Source: Candidatus Palibaumannia cicadellinicola (GTDB lineage Bacteria > Pseudomonadota > Gammaproteobacteria > Enterobacterales > Enterobacteriaceae). From it: 64,000 bases of DNA. The stretch is taken from positions 248,001 to 312,000 of the forward strand of contig NZ_CP011787.1 of NCBI RefSeq assembly GCF_001269425.1, in the 5' to 3' direction. A model generated the notes under the pieces. That model worked only from the letters and a program-made list of their open reading frames with translations, searched no databases and had not been told where the DNA came from. Both the position numbers and the translations under genes were made by a program. The first letter of the stretch is position 1, and the number at the start of each line of letters is the position of its first letter. This document shows, in pieces, positions 33,307 through 42,801 of this stretch.

Positions 33307-34662
33307 ATGGAAACTGCTAGGAAAAATAGCCTGGAAGAAATGAATAGTACTATTCCTGTACCTACTAGCAAAGCTAAATTTATTAGAAAATTATTTGCTT
33401 TTTCCGGACCTGGAGCACTAGTTGCAGTAGGCTATATGGATCCTGGTAATTGGATTACTTCTATTCAAGGTGGTGCCCAGTATGGTTATTTATTATTATC
33501 TGTAGTATTAATTTCTAGCTTAATTGCTATGTTATTACAAGTAATGTGTGCAAAGCTAGGAATTGTTACTGGTATGGATTTAGCTCAGGCTACCAAAGTA
33601 CTAGTTGGCCGAAGAATTGCTATAATTTTATGGATTACCACAGAATTAGCTATTATTGCTACAGAAATGGCTGAAATTATAGGTAGTGCAATAGCACTTA
33701 ACTTATTATTTAATATTCCATTATTACTAGGTGTCATTATTACAGTAGTAGATGTTATATTACTGTTAATTTTACTAAAATTTAGTATTAGAAAAATAGA
33801 AGCTGTAGTATTTGTTTTAATTTTAACTATTTTTTTTATTTTTTTATATGAAGTAATTTTAACAAAACCTAATATATTATTGATAATAAAATCATTTATT
33901 CCGCATACTGATATTATAACTGCTCATATCTCTGGTGGAGAATCTGCGTTTTTTATTGCACTAGGTATTGTAGGTGCTACGGTGATGCCACATAATCTTT
34001 ATTTACATTCTTCTCTTGTCCAGTCTCGTAAATATCTTAGAAACGATCCTTTAGCTTTAGAAGAAGCTATACGTTATGCTACCATAGATTCCAATATGCA
34101 GTTATGTTTTTCATTTATCATTAATTGCTTATTATTAATTCTTGGAGCTTCATTATTTTTTGGTAATCACCCAGAAGATATTGGTAGATTTGCTCAACTT
34201 TATAATGCATTACAAGATCATAATATAGCCGGTACTATAGCAAGTTCTACATTAGCGAAACTTTTTGCTATTGCATTACTTGCATCTGGGCAAAATGCTA
34301 CCATTACTGGTACATTGGCCAGCCAAATTGTTATGGAAGGTTTTGTTAATTTAACTTTACCGCTCTGGCAACGTAGGATAATAAATAGGTTAATAGCTAT
34401 ATTACCAATAATAATTGGTATTTATTTATGGGGAGAAAAAGGTGAAGTTATAGAAAAATTACTAGTTTATACTCAAGTATTTTTAAGTTTAGCTCTACCT
34501 ATTTCTATGCTCCCGTTATTATACCTAACGTCTTCTAAAAAAATTATGGGAGATTTTGTTAATTGTAAAACTTTTATTATTACTGGTTGGATAGCCAATA
34601 TTATTTTAATTACATTAAATATACAGTTAATTATTAAAACAATAAATATGTTATTAAATTAA
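33307..34662 (+). CDS. mntH: Nramp-family manganese/iron transporter
   Basis: This proton-coupled divalent-metal importer has about 11 membrane helices in 451 residues (E. coli MntH 412). The metal-binding motif of helix 1 is present in GYMDPGNW, and that of helix 6 in MPHNLYLHSS. AGGA lies just upstream of the ATG. The N-terminal part (GPGALVAVGYMDPGNW, KLGIVTGMDLAQATK) looks unlike E. coli MntH (GPAFIAAIGYIDPGNF) and, from memory, more like MntH proteins outside the enterobacteria. It may be a different Nramp subgroup or an acquired gene. Metal preference cannot be read from sequence alone. Confidence 0.9.
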   Translation: METARKNSLEEMNSTIPVPTSKAKFIRKLFAFSGPGALVAVGYMDPGNWITSIQGGAQYGYLLLSVVLISSLIAMLLQVMCAKLGIVTGMDLAQATKVLVGRRIAIILWITTELAIIATEMAEIIGSAIALNLLFNIPLLLGVIITVVDVILLLILLKFSIRKIEAVVFVLILTIFFIFLYEVILTKPNILLIIKSFIPHTDIITAHISGGESAFFIALGIVGATVMPHNLYLHSSLVQSRKYLRNDPLALEEAIRYATIDSNMQLCFSFIINCLLLILGASLFFGNHPEDIGRFAQLYNALQDHNIAGTIASSTLAKLFAIALLASGQNATITGTLASQIVMEGFVNLTLPLWQRRIINRLIAILPIIIGIYLWGEKGEVIEKLLVYTQVFLSLALPISMLPLLYLTSSKKIMGDFVNCKTFIITGWIANIILITLNIQLIIKTINMLLN

Positions 34663-34713
34663 CTTAAAATACAAGTTAAGTAGTATATTATACTTATAAT
34701 TTAGTAATTGCAC

Positions 34714-35724
34714 TTACCTTTGTAAACTAAAGTGACGATAAGCTTCATCAGTAACAATACGTCCTCTAGGTGTTCGTTGGATAAACCCTTGTTGGATTAA
34801 AAATGGTTCTAGTACATCTTCTATAGTCTCTTTTTCTTCACCAATAGCTGCTGCTAGATTATCTAATCCTACTGGTCCTCCAAAAAATTTATTAATAATT
34901 ACGAGTAGTAATTTACGATCCATATAATCCAATCCAGCAGTATCAACATTAAGCATATTTAGTGCTCTCATTGCTACATCTATAGTAATTTTATTATTAC
35001 CATCACTACTACTAGCAGCATTATTATTTACTTCTGCGAAGTCTCTTACTCTTCTTAGAAGCCTATTAGCGATACGTGGAGTACCTCTTGCACGTCGCGC
35101 AATTTCAATTGCTCCACCATCAGTGATAGTCAACGATAGGTAAGTAGCACTAAGTTGTATAATTTTTTGTAAGTCTTTATTAGAATAAAATTCTAATCTT
35201 TGGACAATACCAAAACGATCACGTAATGGTGAAGTTAAAGATCCTGCTCTAGTAGTTGCACCAACTAACGTAAATTTTGGTAATTTTATTTTAATTGAAC
35301 GTGCTGCTGGTCCCTCACCTATCATTATATCTAGCTGATAATCTTCCATTGCAGGATATAATATTTCTTCAACTACATGTGGTAAACGATGAATTTCGTC
35401 TATAAATAATACGTCATGCGATTCTAAGTTGGTTAGTATTGCGGCTAAATCTCCTGCTTTTTCTAAAATAGGACCAGATGTACTACGCAGGTGTACCTCC
35501 ATTTCGTTAGCAATAATAGTTGCTAACGTAGTTTTACCTAATCCAGGTGGACCAAAAAGTAATATATGGTCTAATGCCTCTCCGCGTATTTTTGCAGCTT
35601 GAATAAAAATTTTCATTTGCTCACTTATACTAGGTTGGCCAATATAATCCACTAATTTTTTTGGCCTATAGTGGTAATCGACTACTTCTTCTTTAGAAAT
35701 TAAACTATCATCAGATTCTATCAA
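34714..35724 (-). CDS. ruvB: Holliday junction helicase RuvB
   Basis: RuvB is the AAA+ motor that drives branch migration with RuvA. The 336-residue protein (E. coli 336) has Walker [10 protein letters not shown], Walker B FIDEIHRL, the sensor [17 protein letters not shown] and the C-terminal winged helix ([11 protein letters not shown]). The start is TTG, in a TTGA overlap with the ruvA stop. AGGAG lies 7 nt upstream and (M)IESDD aligns with E. coli MIEAD. ruvA and ruvB are therefore translationally coupled. Confidence 0.97.
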   Translation of the reverse strand: MIESDDSLISKEEVVDYHYRPKKLVDYIGQPSISEQMKIFIQAAKIRGEALDHILLFGPPGLGKTTLATIIANEMEVHLRSTSGPILEKAGDLAAILTNLESHDVLFIDEIHRLPHVVEEILYPAMEDYQLDIMIGEGPAARSIKIKLPKFTLVGATTRAGSLTSPLRDRFGIVQRLEFYSNKDLQKIIQLSATYLSLTITDGGAIEIARRARGTPRIANRLLRRVRDFAEVNNNAASSSDGNNKITIDVAMRALNMLNVDTAGLDYMDRKLLLVIINKFFGGPVGLDNLAAAIGEEKETIEDVLEPFLIQQGFIQRTPRGRIVTDEAYRHFSLQR

Positions 35725-36335
35725 TCATTTTCTCCTAATATAGTTGTGCGTAATGCCTTTATTATTAATGTTTCACAGTTAGATCCTATACTAGATTGAG
35801 CTACCTTGTTAACCATTTGGCTAGCGTTATTATAGGTATAACCTAGGGAAATTAGTGCTGCGATCGCTTCTTTTTTATTATCTGTAAAATCTGGTAATTC
35901 TCCTATAGATAGGAATGTTTTATAGGTATTTTTAAATCTGTCTTTCATTTCTACTAAAAGACGTTCTGCTGTTTTTTTACCAACTCCTGGTAATTTAATT
36001 AGAGTATTAATTTCGTTATTTGCTACTGCGCTATAAAATTCTTTTTCTGACATACCAGAAATAATAGCTAACGCTAGTTTGGGTCCAACACCATTAACTT
36101 TAATTAGTTCCCGAAATAGTATAATCTCGTTTTTTTTAAAAAAACCAAATAAAATTTTTATATCTTCGCGTACAATACAATGAGTATATAGGGTAACTTC
36201 TTGACCAATTCCCGGTAATCCATCAAAAGATGTTATAGGCATATACACTTCATAACTTATACCTATCCCGTATATTTCTAATAATATTAGTGGCGGCTGT
36301 TTTTCTATAATTATGCCTCTTATACGTCCAATCAC
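35721..36335 (-). CDS. ruvA: Holliday junction DNA-binding protein RuvA
   Basis: RuvA binds four-way junctions as a tetramer and loads RuvB. The 204-residue protein (E. coli 203) has an OB-fold N terminus ([15 protein letters not shown]), two helix-hairpin-helix motifs (INGVG-type [13 protein letters not shown] and [14 protein letters not shown]) and a C-terminal RuvB-binding domain ([12 protein letters not shown]). It overlaps ruvB and lies 100 bp after ruvC. A full RuvABC set in a symbiont genome points to working recombinational repair. Confidence 0.97.
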   Translation of the reverse strand: MIGRIRGIIIEKQPPLILLEIYGIGISYEVYMPITSFDGLPGIGQEVTLYTHCIVREDIKILFGFFKKNEIILFRELIKVNGVGPKLALAIISGMSEKEFYSAVANNEINTLIKLPGVGKKTAERLLVEMKDRFKNTYKTFLSIGELPDFTDNKKEAIAALISLGYTYNNASQMVNKVAQSSIGSNCETLIIKALRTTILGEND

Positions 36336-36435
36336 ATTGAACTTCCTTTTTTAGATATATAAGTTTGATAATTTTTATATAAGTAAAATAATTTAACTTA
36401 CTAGCTAGACTAGCTATATTAAGGTTTTGATCTTA

Positions 36436-36924
36436 TTATAAGTATTCGTGAATAGCATTTTTACTAACATGGCAATGTGTTATAGCTATTGCTAATGCAT
36501 CTGCTGCATCAACTTTCGGAGTAGTTGATAAATTAAGTAAGGTACGTACCATATGCTGTACCTGATTTTTTTCAGCTGAACCAATACCTACTAATGTCTG
36601 TTTTACTTGCCGGGCAGCATATTCAAATACTGGAATATTATTATTCATAGCTGCTACTATAGCCACACTACTTGCTTGACTAAGCTTCAGCGCCGAATTA
36701 AAATTTTTAGCTATAAAAATCTGCTCAATAGCAAAGTATTGCGGCTTAAATTGAGTAATAATCTGGTTTACACCAATATAAATTAATTTTAATCGGTTAG
36801 GGAAATCATTGACTTTGGTTCTAATACAACCACTAGCTACATAGCTAATACTTTGTTCTTTTTGACATATAACACCATAACCAGTCATGCGTGAACCAGG
36901 GTCAATACCTATAATAATAGTCAT
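36436..36924 (-). CDS. ruvC: Holliday junction resolvase RuvC
   Basis: RuvC is the dimeric nuclease that resolves junctions delivered by RuvAB. The 162-residue protein is about 11 residues shorter than E. coli (173), lost from the C terminus. The catalytic acids are present: Asp8 in GIDPGS, Glu67 in AIEQIF, and Asp139 and Asp142 in [22 protein letters not shown] is conserved. In E. coli nudB and yebC precede it; here a 747-bp non-coding gap lies upstream. Confidence 0.96.
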   Translation of the reverse strand: MTIIIGIDPGSRMTGYGVICQKEQSISYVASGCIRTKVNDFPNRLKLIYIGVNQIITQFKPQYFAIEQIFIAKNFNSALKLSQASSVAIVAAMNNNIPVFEYAARQVKQTLVGIGSAEKNQVQHMVRTLLNLSTTPKVDAADALAIAITHCHVSKNAIHEYL

Positions 36925-37671
36925 TATTTAGCCATATTTATTTTAATATTAGTTATTTTTATTGATAACTAATAAATATTTCTATTATTATCAATATATT
37001 TTCCTTAATATGAAGTATTTAATAAATTAATTAAACAATTTAATTTAATTACAGCATGTTTATGCTATTAATTCATAATTAAAGAAATAAAAGAAATAAA
37101 TTCTAAATGTTAGAATTTAGTAGTTAAACTTACATTATTAAATGTAGCTTTAAAATTAATTAGTATTGTTTAGTATAAATATCAATAGCACAATTTTGAT
37201 ACAAATTATCTCATTAATAAAATATTATAAAGCTACGTACATTAATATATATTCGTGAATATCTTTTTATAAATAAAAGATATTACTCCTTGTTTTTTGA
37301 ATAAATAATAAATATAATAGTACTAACTGTATATTTATTACGTACATAATTACTACTTAGACATTAGTATCTATCCTTCATATAGGATAGTTGCATTGTT
37401 ATCTATAATACCTATGGTTAGAGCATGTTATAGCACTATTTATAGTTTCGCTTGTAATATTAAAAGATAGTCTTGGATATATTGCAACGCGTAACCTATA
37501 ATTTAAATTAGTATTTTAACCACACTAGCTGCAGTCACTAATTATAGGATAATTGTAGTAAAAAAATTTTTTTAGCATTATTCTTAACTTTAAGATATTT
37601 AGTATTAGCAATATTTACTATCATTAGTATACATAATTATTCTATACTTATAATTTTATTATTATAACCTA
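36925..37671. other. 747-bp non-coding gap where yebC and nudB would lie
   Basis: E. coli order is aspS-nudB-yebC-ruvC on one strand. Here aspS and ruvC keep order and strand, but only non-coding DNA lies between. Base composition is a little less AT-rich at 37380-37560 than around it, which suggests an eroded gene. Reading all frames there by eye, I could not match YebC or NudB convincingly. Confidence 0.6.
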
Positions 37672-39453
37672 TTAATTATTTATATTTTTGGTCTTAATGA
37701 AAGCAAGAGATAGTTCTGTTAGGGCATTAGTATTAGCTACACTTGGAGCATTAATCATTAGATCAACAGCAGTATTTGTTTTTGGGAAAGCTATAACGTC
37801 ACGAATATTATCTGTACCAGTGAGTAACATAACAAGACGATCAAGACCAAAAGCAAAACCAGCATGTGGAGGGGTACCATATTTTAGGGCATCAAGTAAA
37901 AAACCAAATTTTTCCAGCTGCTCGTTTTTAGTCATCCCCAAAATACTAAATATAGTTTGTTGTATTTCCTCACTATGAATTCTTACTGAACCACTACCCA
38001 CTTCGTATCCATTAATTACCATATCATATGCATTAGCTATTGCAATTAATGGATTTTTGGATAAATTTACTATATTCATATCTTTAGGTGCAGTAAATGG
38101 ATTATGTACTGCGCTTAAATTACCTTTATTATCTACTTTAAACATAGGAAAATCGACAATCCATAACGGTGAATAAATATTTTTGTCGTTTAAATTTAGG
38201 TCTATTCCTAATTTAATACGTAGTGCTCCTATTGCATAGGAAATAATTTTTACATTATCTGCGCCAAAAAACAAAATGTCTCCATCACTAGCCTTGGTTC
38301 GTTCTAATATAGCATTAATTACTTCTGGAACTAAAAATTTAGTTATAGGACTTTTTATTCCTTCGATACCCATGTTGCGCTTATAAATTTTCATACATAC
38401 TATAAATTTAACACCATATAAGTTATTAACATATTTCTCGTATTCTTTTATCTTAGTATTATTAATACGAGCAGCGCCTCCTGGTACGCGTAGTGCTACT
38501 ACTCTGTTTTCTTTATTCTTTGCAAGATCAGCCATAATTTTCCATGAAACCTGTGTTACTAAATCGGCAATATCAACCAGTTCCATAGAATTACGTAAAT
38601 CAGGTTTATCAGTACCAAAACGGCATATAGCTTCAGCATAGCTCATGGTATTAAATTTTTTTAGTTCTACTCCTTTAATTATTTTCCATAAATAACTAGT
38701 TAAATTTTCCATCAATTCACATACTTTTGATGCTGTCATAAATGAAGTTTCAATATCTATTTGGGTAAATTCCGGTTGTCTATCAGCACGTAGATCTTCA
38801 TCACGAAAACATTTGACAATTTGGTAATAGCGATCAAAACCAGATATCATTAATAATTGTTTAAATAATTGTGGTGATTGCGGTAGTGCATAACATTTAC
38901 CTTTATAAAATCTGCTTGGTACTAGGTAGTCACGAGCACCTTCTGGTGTAGCTTTTGTTAACATTGGTGTTTCAATATCCAAGAAACCTTTCTCTTCCAG
39001 AAATTTTCTTACTAAGCTAGTAATACGTGCACGTAATTTTATACGTTGTGCCATTTCTGGACGACGGAGATCAAGATAACGAAATTTTAGACGTTGCTCT
39101 TCAGTATTATTTTTATTATTATCTAATGGTAATGGCTTGGAGCTATTAATTATAGTTAATTTAGTTGCTAATACTTCGACCTCTCCTGTAACCATATTAT
39201 AGTTAATTTGGTTATCAGGACGAGCTTGTACAATACCAGTTATTTGGACACAAAAATTATTACGTAGTTCTGTAGCACTGGAAAATATAATTGGGTAATT
39301 ATAATTAAATAATACTTGTACTGGTCCTTCTCGGTCTATTATTTCAATAAAAATACATTTACCAAAATCTCTATGGCGAGTAACCCAACCGCATAAAGTA
39401 ACTTCTTGCCCAAGATATGATTTATTTAGCTGCCCGCAGTATACAGTACGCAT
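37672..39453 (-). CDS. aspS: Aspartyl-tRNA synthetase
   Basis: AspS is a class II synthetase that charges tRNA-Asp. The 593-residue protein (E. coli 590) has an N-terminal OB-fold anticodon domain, class II motif 2 in [16 protein letters not shown] near residue 217, the bacterial GAD insertion, and motif 3 [13 protein letters not shown] near residue 530. The flipping loop [17 protein letters not shown] is intact. It is apparently transcribed alone. The 371 bp upstream is AT-rich without a visible gene. Confidence 0.97.
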   Translation of the reverse strand: MRTVYCGQLNKSYLGQEVTLCGWVTRHRDFGKCIFIEIIDREGPVQVLFNYNYPIIFSSATELRNNFCVQITGIVQARPDNQINYNMVTGEVEVLATKLTIINSSKPLPLDNNKNNTEEQRLKFRYLDLRRPEMAQRIKLRARITSLVRKFLEEKGFLDIETPMLTKATPEGARDYLVPSRFYKGKCYALPQSPQLFKQLLMISGFDRYYQIVKCFRDEDLRADRQPEFTQIDIETSFMTASKVCELMENLTSYLWKIIKGVELKKFNTMSYAEAICRFGTDKPDLRNSMELVDIADLVTQVSWKIMADLAKNKENRVVALRVPGGAARINNTKIKEYEKYVNNLYGVKFIVCMKIYKRNMGIEGIKSPITKFLVPEVINAILERTKASDGDILFFGADNVKIISYAIGALRIKLGIDLNLNDKNIYSPLWIVDFPMFKVDNKGNLSAVHNPFTAPKDMNIVNLSKNPLIAIANAYDMVINGYEVGSGSVRIHSEEIQQTIFSILGMTKNEQLEKFGFLLDALKYGTPPHAGFAFGLDRLVMLLTGTDNIRDVIAFPKTNTAVDLMINAPSVANTNALTELSLAFIKTKNINN

Positions 39454-39824
39454 AAATAATATCCTTACTGACTAATAAAATTGATAATCTATATTATCAA
39501 TTATAATCAATATTATTGATATAATCTATTTTTTAGATTTAATTACAATTAATAATTGTACATAATAAATTTAATAATTATATTTATATAATAATTAATA
39601 CCATATATTTATTATGCACTGCTATAATAATATCCGTTAAATATTTATTTAAATATCAATTAAAATTAGGTATTAATTTAATTAATAATTTAGTTATATT
39701 GTATTACAATTTATAATTAATTGCGTTATTAGTGAATAATCATTTCAAAAAATTATTAATTTTTATATATTTGTGTATTATATAATATATGGCGTAATAA
39801 TATATTTGTAAAATATAATTAAAA
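39454..39824. other. AT-rich spacer between ycdX and aspS
   Basis: These 371 bp contain short AT repeats and no reading frame or RNA that I can support. It lies downstream of ycdX and upstream of aspS, both on the minus strand, so it probably holds the aspS promoter. Confidence 0.6.
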
Positions 39825-40562
39825 TTAAAAATTACATAAATCAGGTATTAGTAAATTACTTTTTTGTTTTAAAAAAGATAAAACTTTTTGTGGAGAAACA
39901 TTTAATATTCTTTCCTCTGGAAATGATTCTTCTTGTAAAATACGTTTACAATGATCAAAATTACCTAATGACCAAGACACATGAGAATCAGATCCAAGAG
40001 CTAACCAACCATTAGCATCTCTAGTTGCTGCAACTATCGCACGACAATTAGATGCACTACCTGGTCTTGAATGAGTAAATGAAGAATTATTTAGCTCTAA
40101 TGCTACTTGATAATAAGCTGCCGCCTCTACTACTGCAGAAATATCAATCGGATATTGTGGATTACCAGGGTGACTAATAATGTGTACTTTACCTCTTGAC
40201 ATTGTTGCAATCATAGCAGCTGTATGTATGCTTAAATCTTGTGGTGGAAACACTGTTTCATGAAAACCTGCAATAATTAAGTCCATAGCATCGAGTGCTA
40301 TCGATGGACAATCAATATCACCATTAACATTTTTAATATTTGCTTCAATGCCACGTAATATACCTATTCCATTAATAATTCTTGGCCAGATACGCATATT
40401 AATAAAATGATACTCATGTGGAGCATCTGCCATATCAGGACCATGATCTGTAATAGCAATCAATTTTATTTCTTTTTTTATTGCTTCAGCAATATAATCA
40501 TGCAGTGTACTATAAGCATGAGTACTAGCAATAGTATGTATATGCAGATCTACGGGATACAT
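39825..40562 (-). CDS. ycdX: PHP-domain zinc phosphatase YcdX
   Basis: YcdX is a trinuclear-zinc phosphatase of the PHP superfamily. Its natural substrate is uncertain. The length, 245 residues, equals E. coli. Metal ligands are visible: HIHTIAS near residue 7, ITDHGPDM near 37, [16 protein letters not shown] near 131 and GSDSHVSW near 192. The neighbouring Ser tRNA matches E. coli serX-ghrA-ycdX order, with ghrA lost. ycdY, thought to act with YcdX in E. coli, is not seen. Retention of so peripheral an enzyme is odd. Confidence 0.95.
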   Translation of the reverse strand: MYPVDLHIHTIASTHAYSTLHDYIAEAIKKEIKLIAITDHGPDMADAPHEYHFINMRIWPRIINGIGILRGIEANIKNVNGDIDCPSIALDAMDLIIAGFHETVFPPQDLSIHTAAMIATMSRGKVHIISHPGNPQYPIDISAVVEAAAYYQVALELNNSSFTHSRPGSASNCRAIVAATRDANGWLALGSDSHVSWSLGNFDHCKRILQEESFPEERILNVSPQKVLSFLKQKSNLLIPDLCNF

Positions 40563-40657
40563 GGATGTTCCTTTTATTACTGATATTCAATTAAGTGAAT
40601 TATAGTGATTTTATTTTATTTTTAAACTAATATAAAAAATAAAAATTTTTAGGTAAG

Positions 40658-40747
40658 GGTGAGGTGTCCGAGTGGTTGAAGGAGCATGCTTGGAAAGCAT
40701 GTATACACAAAAGTGTATCAAGGGTTCAAATCCCTTTCTCACCGCCA
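40658..40747 (+). tRNA. serX: tRNA-Ser (GGA)
   Basis: A 90-nt class II tRNA closely follows E. coli serW/serX. The acceptor is GGTGAGG against TCTCACC (one G-T pair). The D region is TGTCCGAGTGG, the anticodon GGA lies in CTTGGAAAG, and the long variable arm is followed by GGTTCAAATCC. CCA is encoded (40745-40747). It reads toward the convergent serS. Confidence 0.97.
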
Positions 40748-40796
40748 TTTACCATTTTGAATAATATGTATGTGGTGTGTGTATAACTCAATACAT

Positions 40797-42098
40797 TTAG
40801 CCAATATAATCTAATCCTTTCATGTAAGGTACTAGTTTAACTGGTATTTTAATACGTCCATCAGAAAGTTGGTAGTTCTCTAAAACTGCAATAAGAGTAC
40901 GGCCAACTGCTAAACCCGAACCATTTAAAGTATGTAGAAATTTTAATTTTTTACTTTTATTACTACGAAAACGTGCTAGTATACGACGTGCCTGAAAATC
41001 ACTAATATTCGAGCAAGAAGACACTTCACGGTAAGTATTTTGTGCTGGACACCATACTTCTAAATCATAAGTTTTACATGATGCGAAACCCAAATCACCT
41101 GTACATAATAGTATTTTTCGATATGGCAAATTTAATAATTGTAATACTTGCTCTGCATGTCCAGTCATATTTTCTAGTGCTTGCATTGATTGTTCTGGTG
41201 TGGTTACCTGTACTAATTCAACTTTATCAAACTGATGCATACGAATTAGTCCGCGGGTGTCTTTACCATAAGACCCTACTTCAGAACGAAAACATGAAGT
41301 ATGAGCTGTCATTTTCAATGGTAACATCTCTTCATCAAAAATTTTACTACGAAGTAAATTAATTAAAGGAACTTCAGCAGTTGGTATTAAAGTATAAAAA
41401 TTATTTGTATTTTCTTTGTGTAGTGGCTTTATATGAAATAAATCATTAGTAAACTTAGGTAAGTGACCAGTCCCATACAATGAAGTTTGATTTACTAAAT
41501 ATGGTAAAGCGTACTCCTGGTAACCATGTTGTTGAGTATGTAAGTCTAACATAAATTGCGATAAAGCACGATGTAGACAAGCAATTTGTCCACGCATAAC
41601 AACAAAACGTGAACCTGCTAGTTTTACTCCAGCAGTAAAATCTATACCATCATGGATAAGACCTAAATCAACATGATCTCTTATTGGAAAATAATATTTA
41701 ATTTGCTCACCCCAGCGTAAAACTTCAATATTATCTTTATAATTTTCACCATCTGGAACATCGTCTGCAGGTATATTTGGTAGTACCAGTATAGATTCGT
41801 TAATTTTATTTCGCAAAGAATCTAACTCTAATTTAATAATTTTTAATTGTTGATTTATTTTTGATACTTGTTTACATATTATACTAATATCTAATTTTAG
41901 ATCTTTATTATAATTAATTATCTTAGATTTATAGTTACGTTCAGCTTGTAACTGTTCTTTTTTAGTTTGTAATGTTTTACGTAGTTTTTCTTGCTGACTA
42001 AATTGTTCAGTATCTAATAAAAATTTTCTACGATTAAGTTTCTTAGCTATATTAATAATATCATAACGTAATAAGTCCATATCAATCATATTATTCAA
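40797..42098 (-). CDS. serS: Seryl-tRNA synthetase
   Basis: SerS charges tRNA-Ser. The 433-residue protein (E. coli 430) starts with the long antiparallel coiled-coil arm (about residues 30-105), rich in Lys, Gln and Leu, that contacts the tRNA long arm. The class II core follows, with motif 2 [17 protein letters not shown] near residue 268 and motif 3 [19 protein letters not shown] near 388. In E. coli the order is ftsK-lolA-rarA-serS; here rarA is lost and lolA is a pseudogene just upstream. Confidence 0.97.
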   Translation of the reverse strand: MNNMIDMDLLRYDIINIAKKLNRRKFLLDTEQFSQQEKLRKTLQTKKEQLQAERNYKSKIINYNKDLKLDISIICKQVSKINQQLKIIKLELDSLRNKINESILVLPNIPADDVPDGENYKDNIEVLRWGEQIKYYFPIRDHVDLGLIHDGIDFTAGVKLAGSRFVVMRGQIACLHRALSQFMLDLHTQQHGYQEYALPYLVNQTSLYGTGHLPKFTNDLFHIKPLHKENTNNFYTLIPTAEVPLINLLRSKIFDEEMLPLKMTAHTSCFRSEVGSYGKDTRGLIRMHQFDKVELVQVTTPEQSMQALENMTGHAEQVLQLLNLPYRKILLCTGDLGFASCKTYDLEVWCPAQNTYREVSSCSNISDFQARRILARFRSNKSKKLKFLHTLNGSGLAVGRTLIAVLENYQLSDGRIKIPVKLVPYMKGLDYIG

Positions 42099-42134
42099 CC
42101 TATATTTATATTAAAATAATAATATTTTTGATTT

Positions 42135-42743
42135 TTATTTACGTTGATCATATAATGATACCATTGACGGTAATTTCAATTTAAATTCTTTAGTATTGAT
42201 TATTTTTCTTTTGTTGTTAAAAAATTTAGATATACTATATAAACAATTTTTATCAATCATAACAAATTCCTTAATAGTTCCATTAGTGGTAATTTGTATA
42301 GTAAATGTCTCCAAATTACTATTTTTGTCTTTTGGTATTAATGTAAATAAATTTTTATTTTTAATATTGTATTTTTTCCAATCATTATTAAAATTTAATA
42401 TTATTAATATTAATGGTGTATCATAAATATAATTTTTTCACAAACTAGCAATTACGAGTTCTACAAATGGATTATACATTAATAATGTTTTACCATATGA
42501 TATTAATATATTTTCATCTGGTAAATTTAAATGTAATTTCAAATAATTAGTATATTTAAATAAAATATTCCCTTAACTTTGGTGTATTATATTTTTTTTA
42601 AATTCATTATTAATTTAGTAAAATTAGCATACAAATTATTAATTTTATTAAACCTATTTTTTAATATATCATTATCATTAGCTCATGCTGATACTAGTGG
42701 GATTATAAAAAAAATAAAATATTGTTATTATTAGTTTTGTAAT
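42135..42743 (-). pseudogene. lolA: Remnant of lolA lipoprotein carrier
   Basis: LolA ferries lipoproteins across the periplasm to LolB. The minus strand still reads ILKNRFNKINNLYANFTK, then GNILFKYTNYLKLHL, then LPDENILISYGKTLLMYNPF. A later stretch runs from DTPLILI to the end, YDQRK and TAA, matching the E. coli C terminus (DDQRK). Damage includes TGA at the signal-peptide Trp, a TGA after NPFVELVIASL, frame changes and loss of about 20 residues near the strand before GNILF. Position between serS and ftsK agrees with E. coli. No other gene lies in 42099-42801. Confidence 0.93.
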
Positions 42744-42801
42744 TTGATTATAGTATTAATTTTAATTAAATATTAAATTTATTCTAGGTTAAGATTATAT
42801 T

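Noticed and set aside
42196..42426. Plus-strand open frame of 76 codons
   Set aside because: It is antisense to the lolA remnant, has a low-complexity hydrophobic translation and no ribosome site.
42135..42743. Reassignment of UGA to tryptophan, suggested by TGA at the Trp of the lolA signal peptide
   Set aside because: rpsC and rpmC end in TGA at the right place, Trp is coded by TGG throughout, and other TGA codons in remnants fall at Gly or Leu positions.
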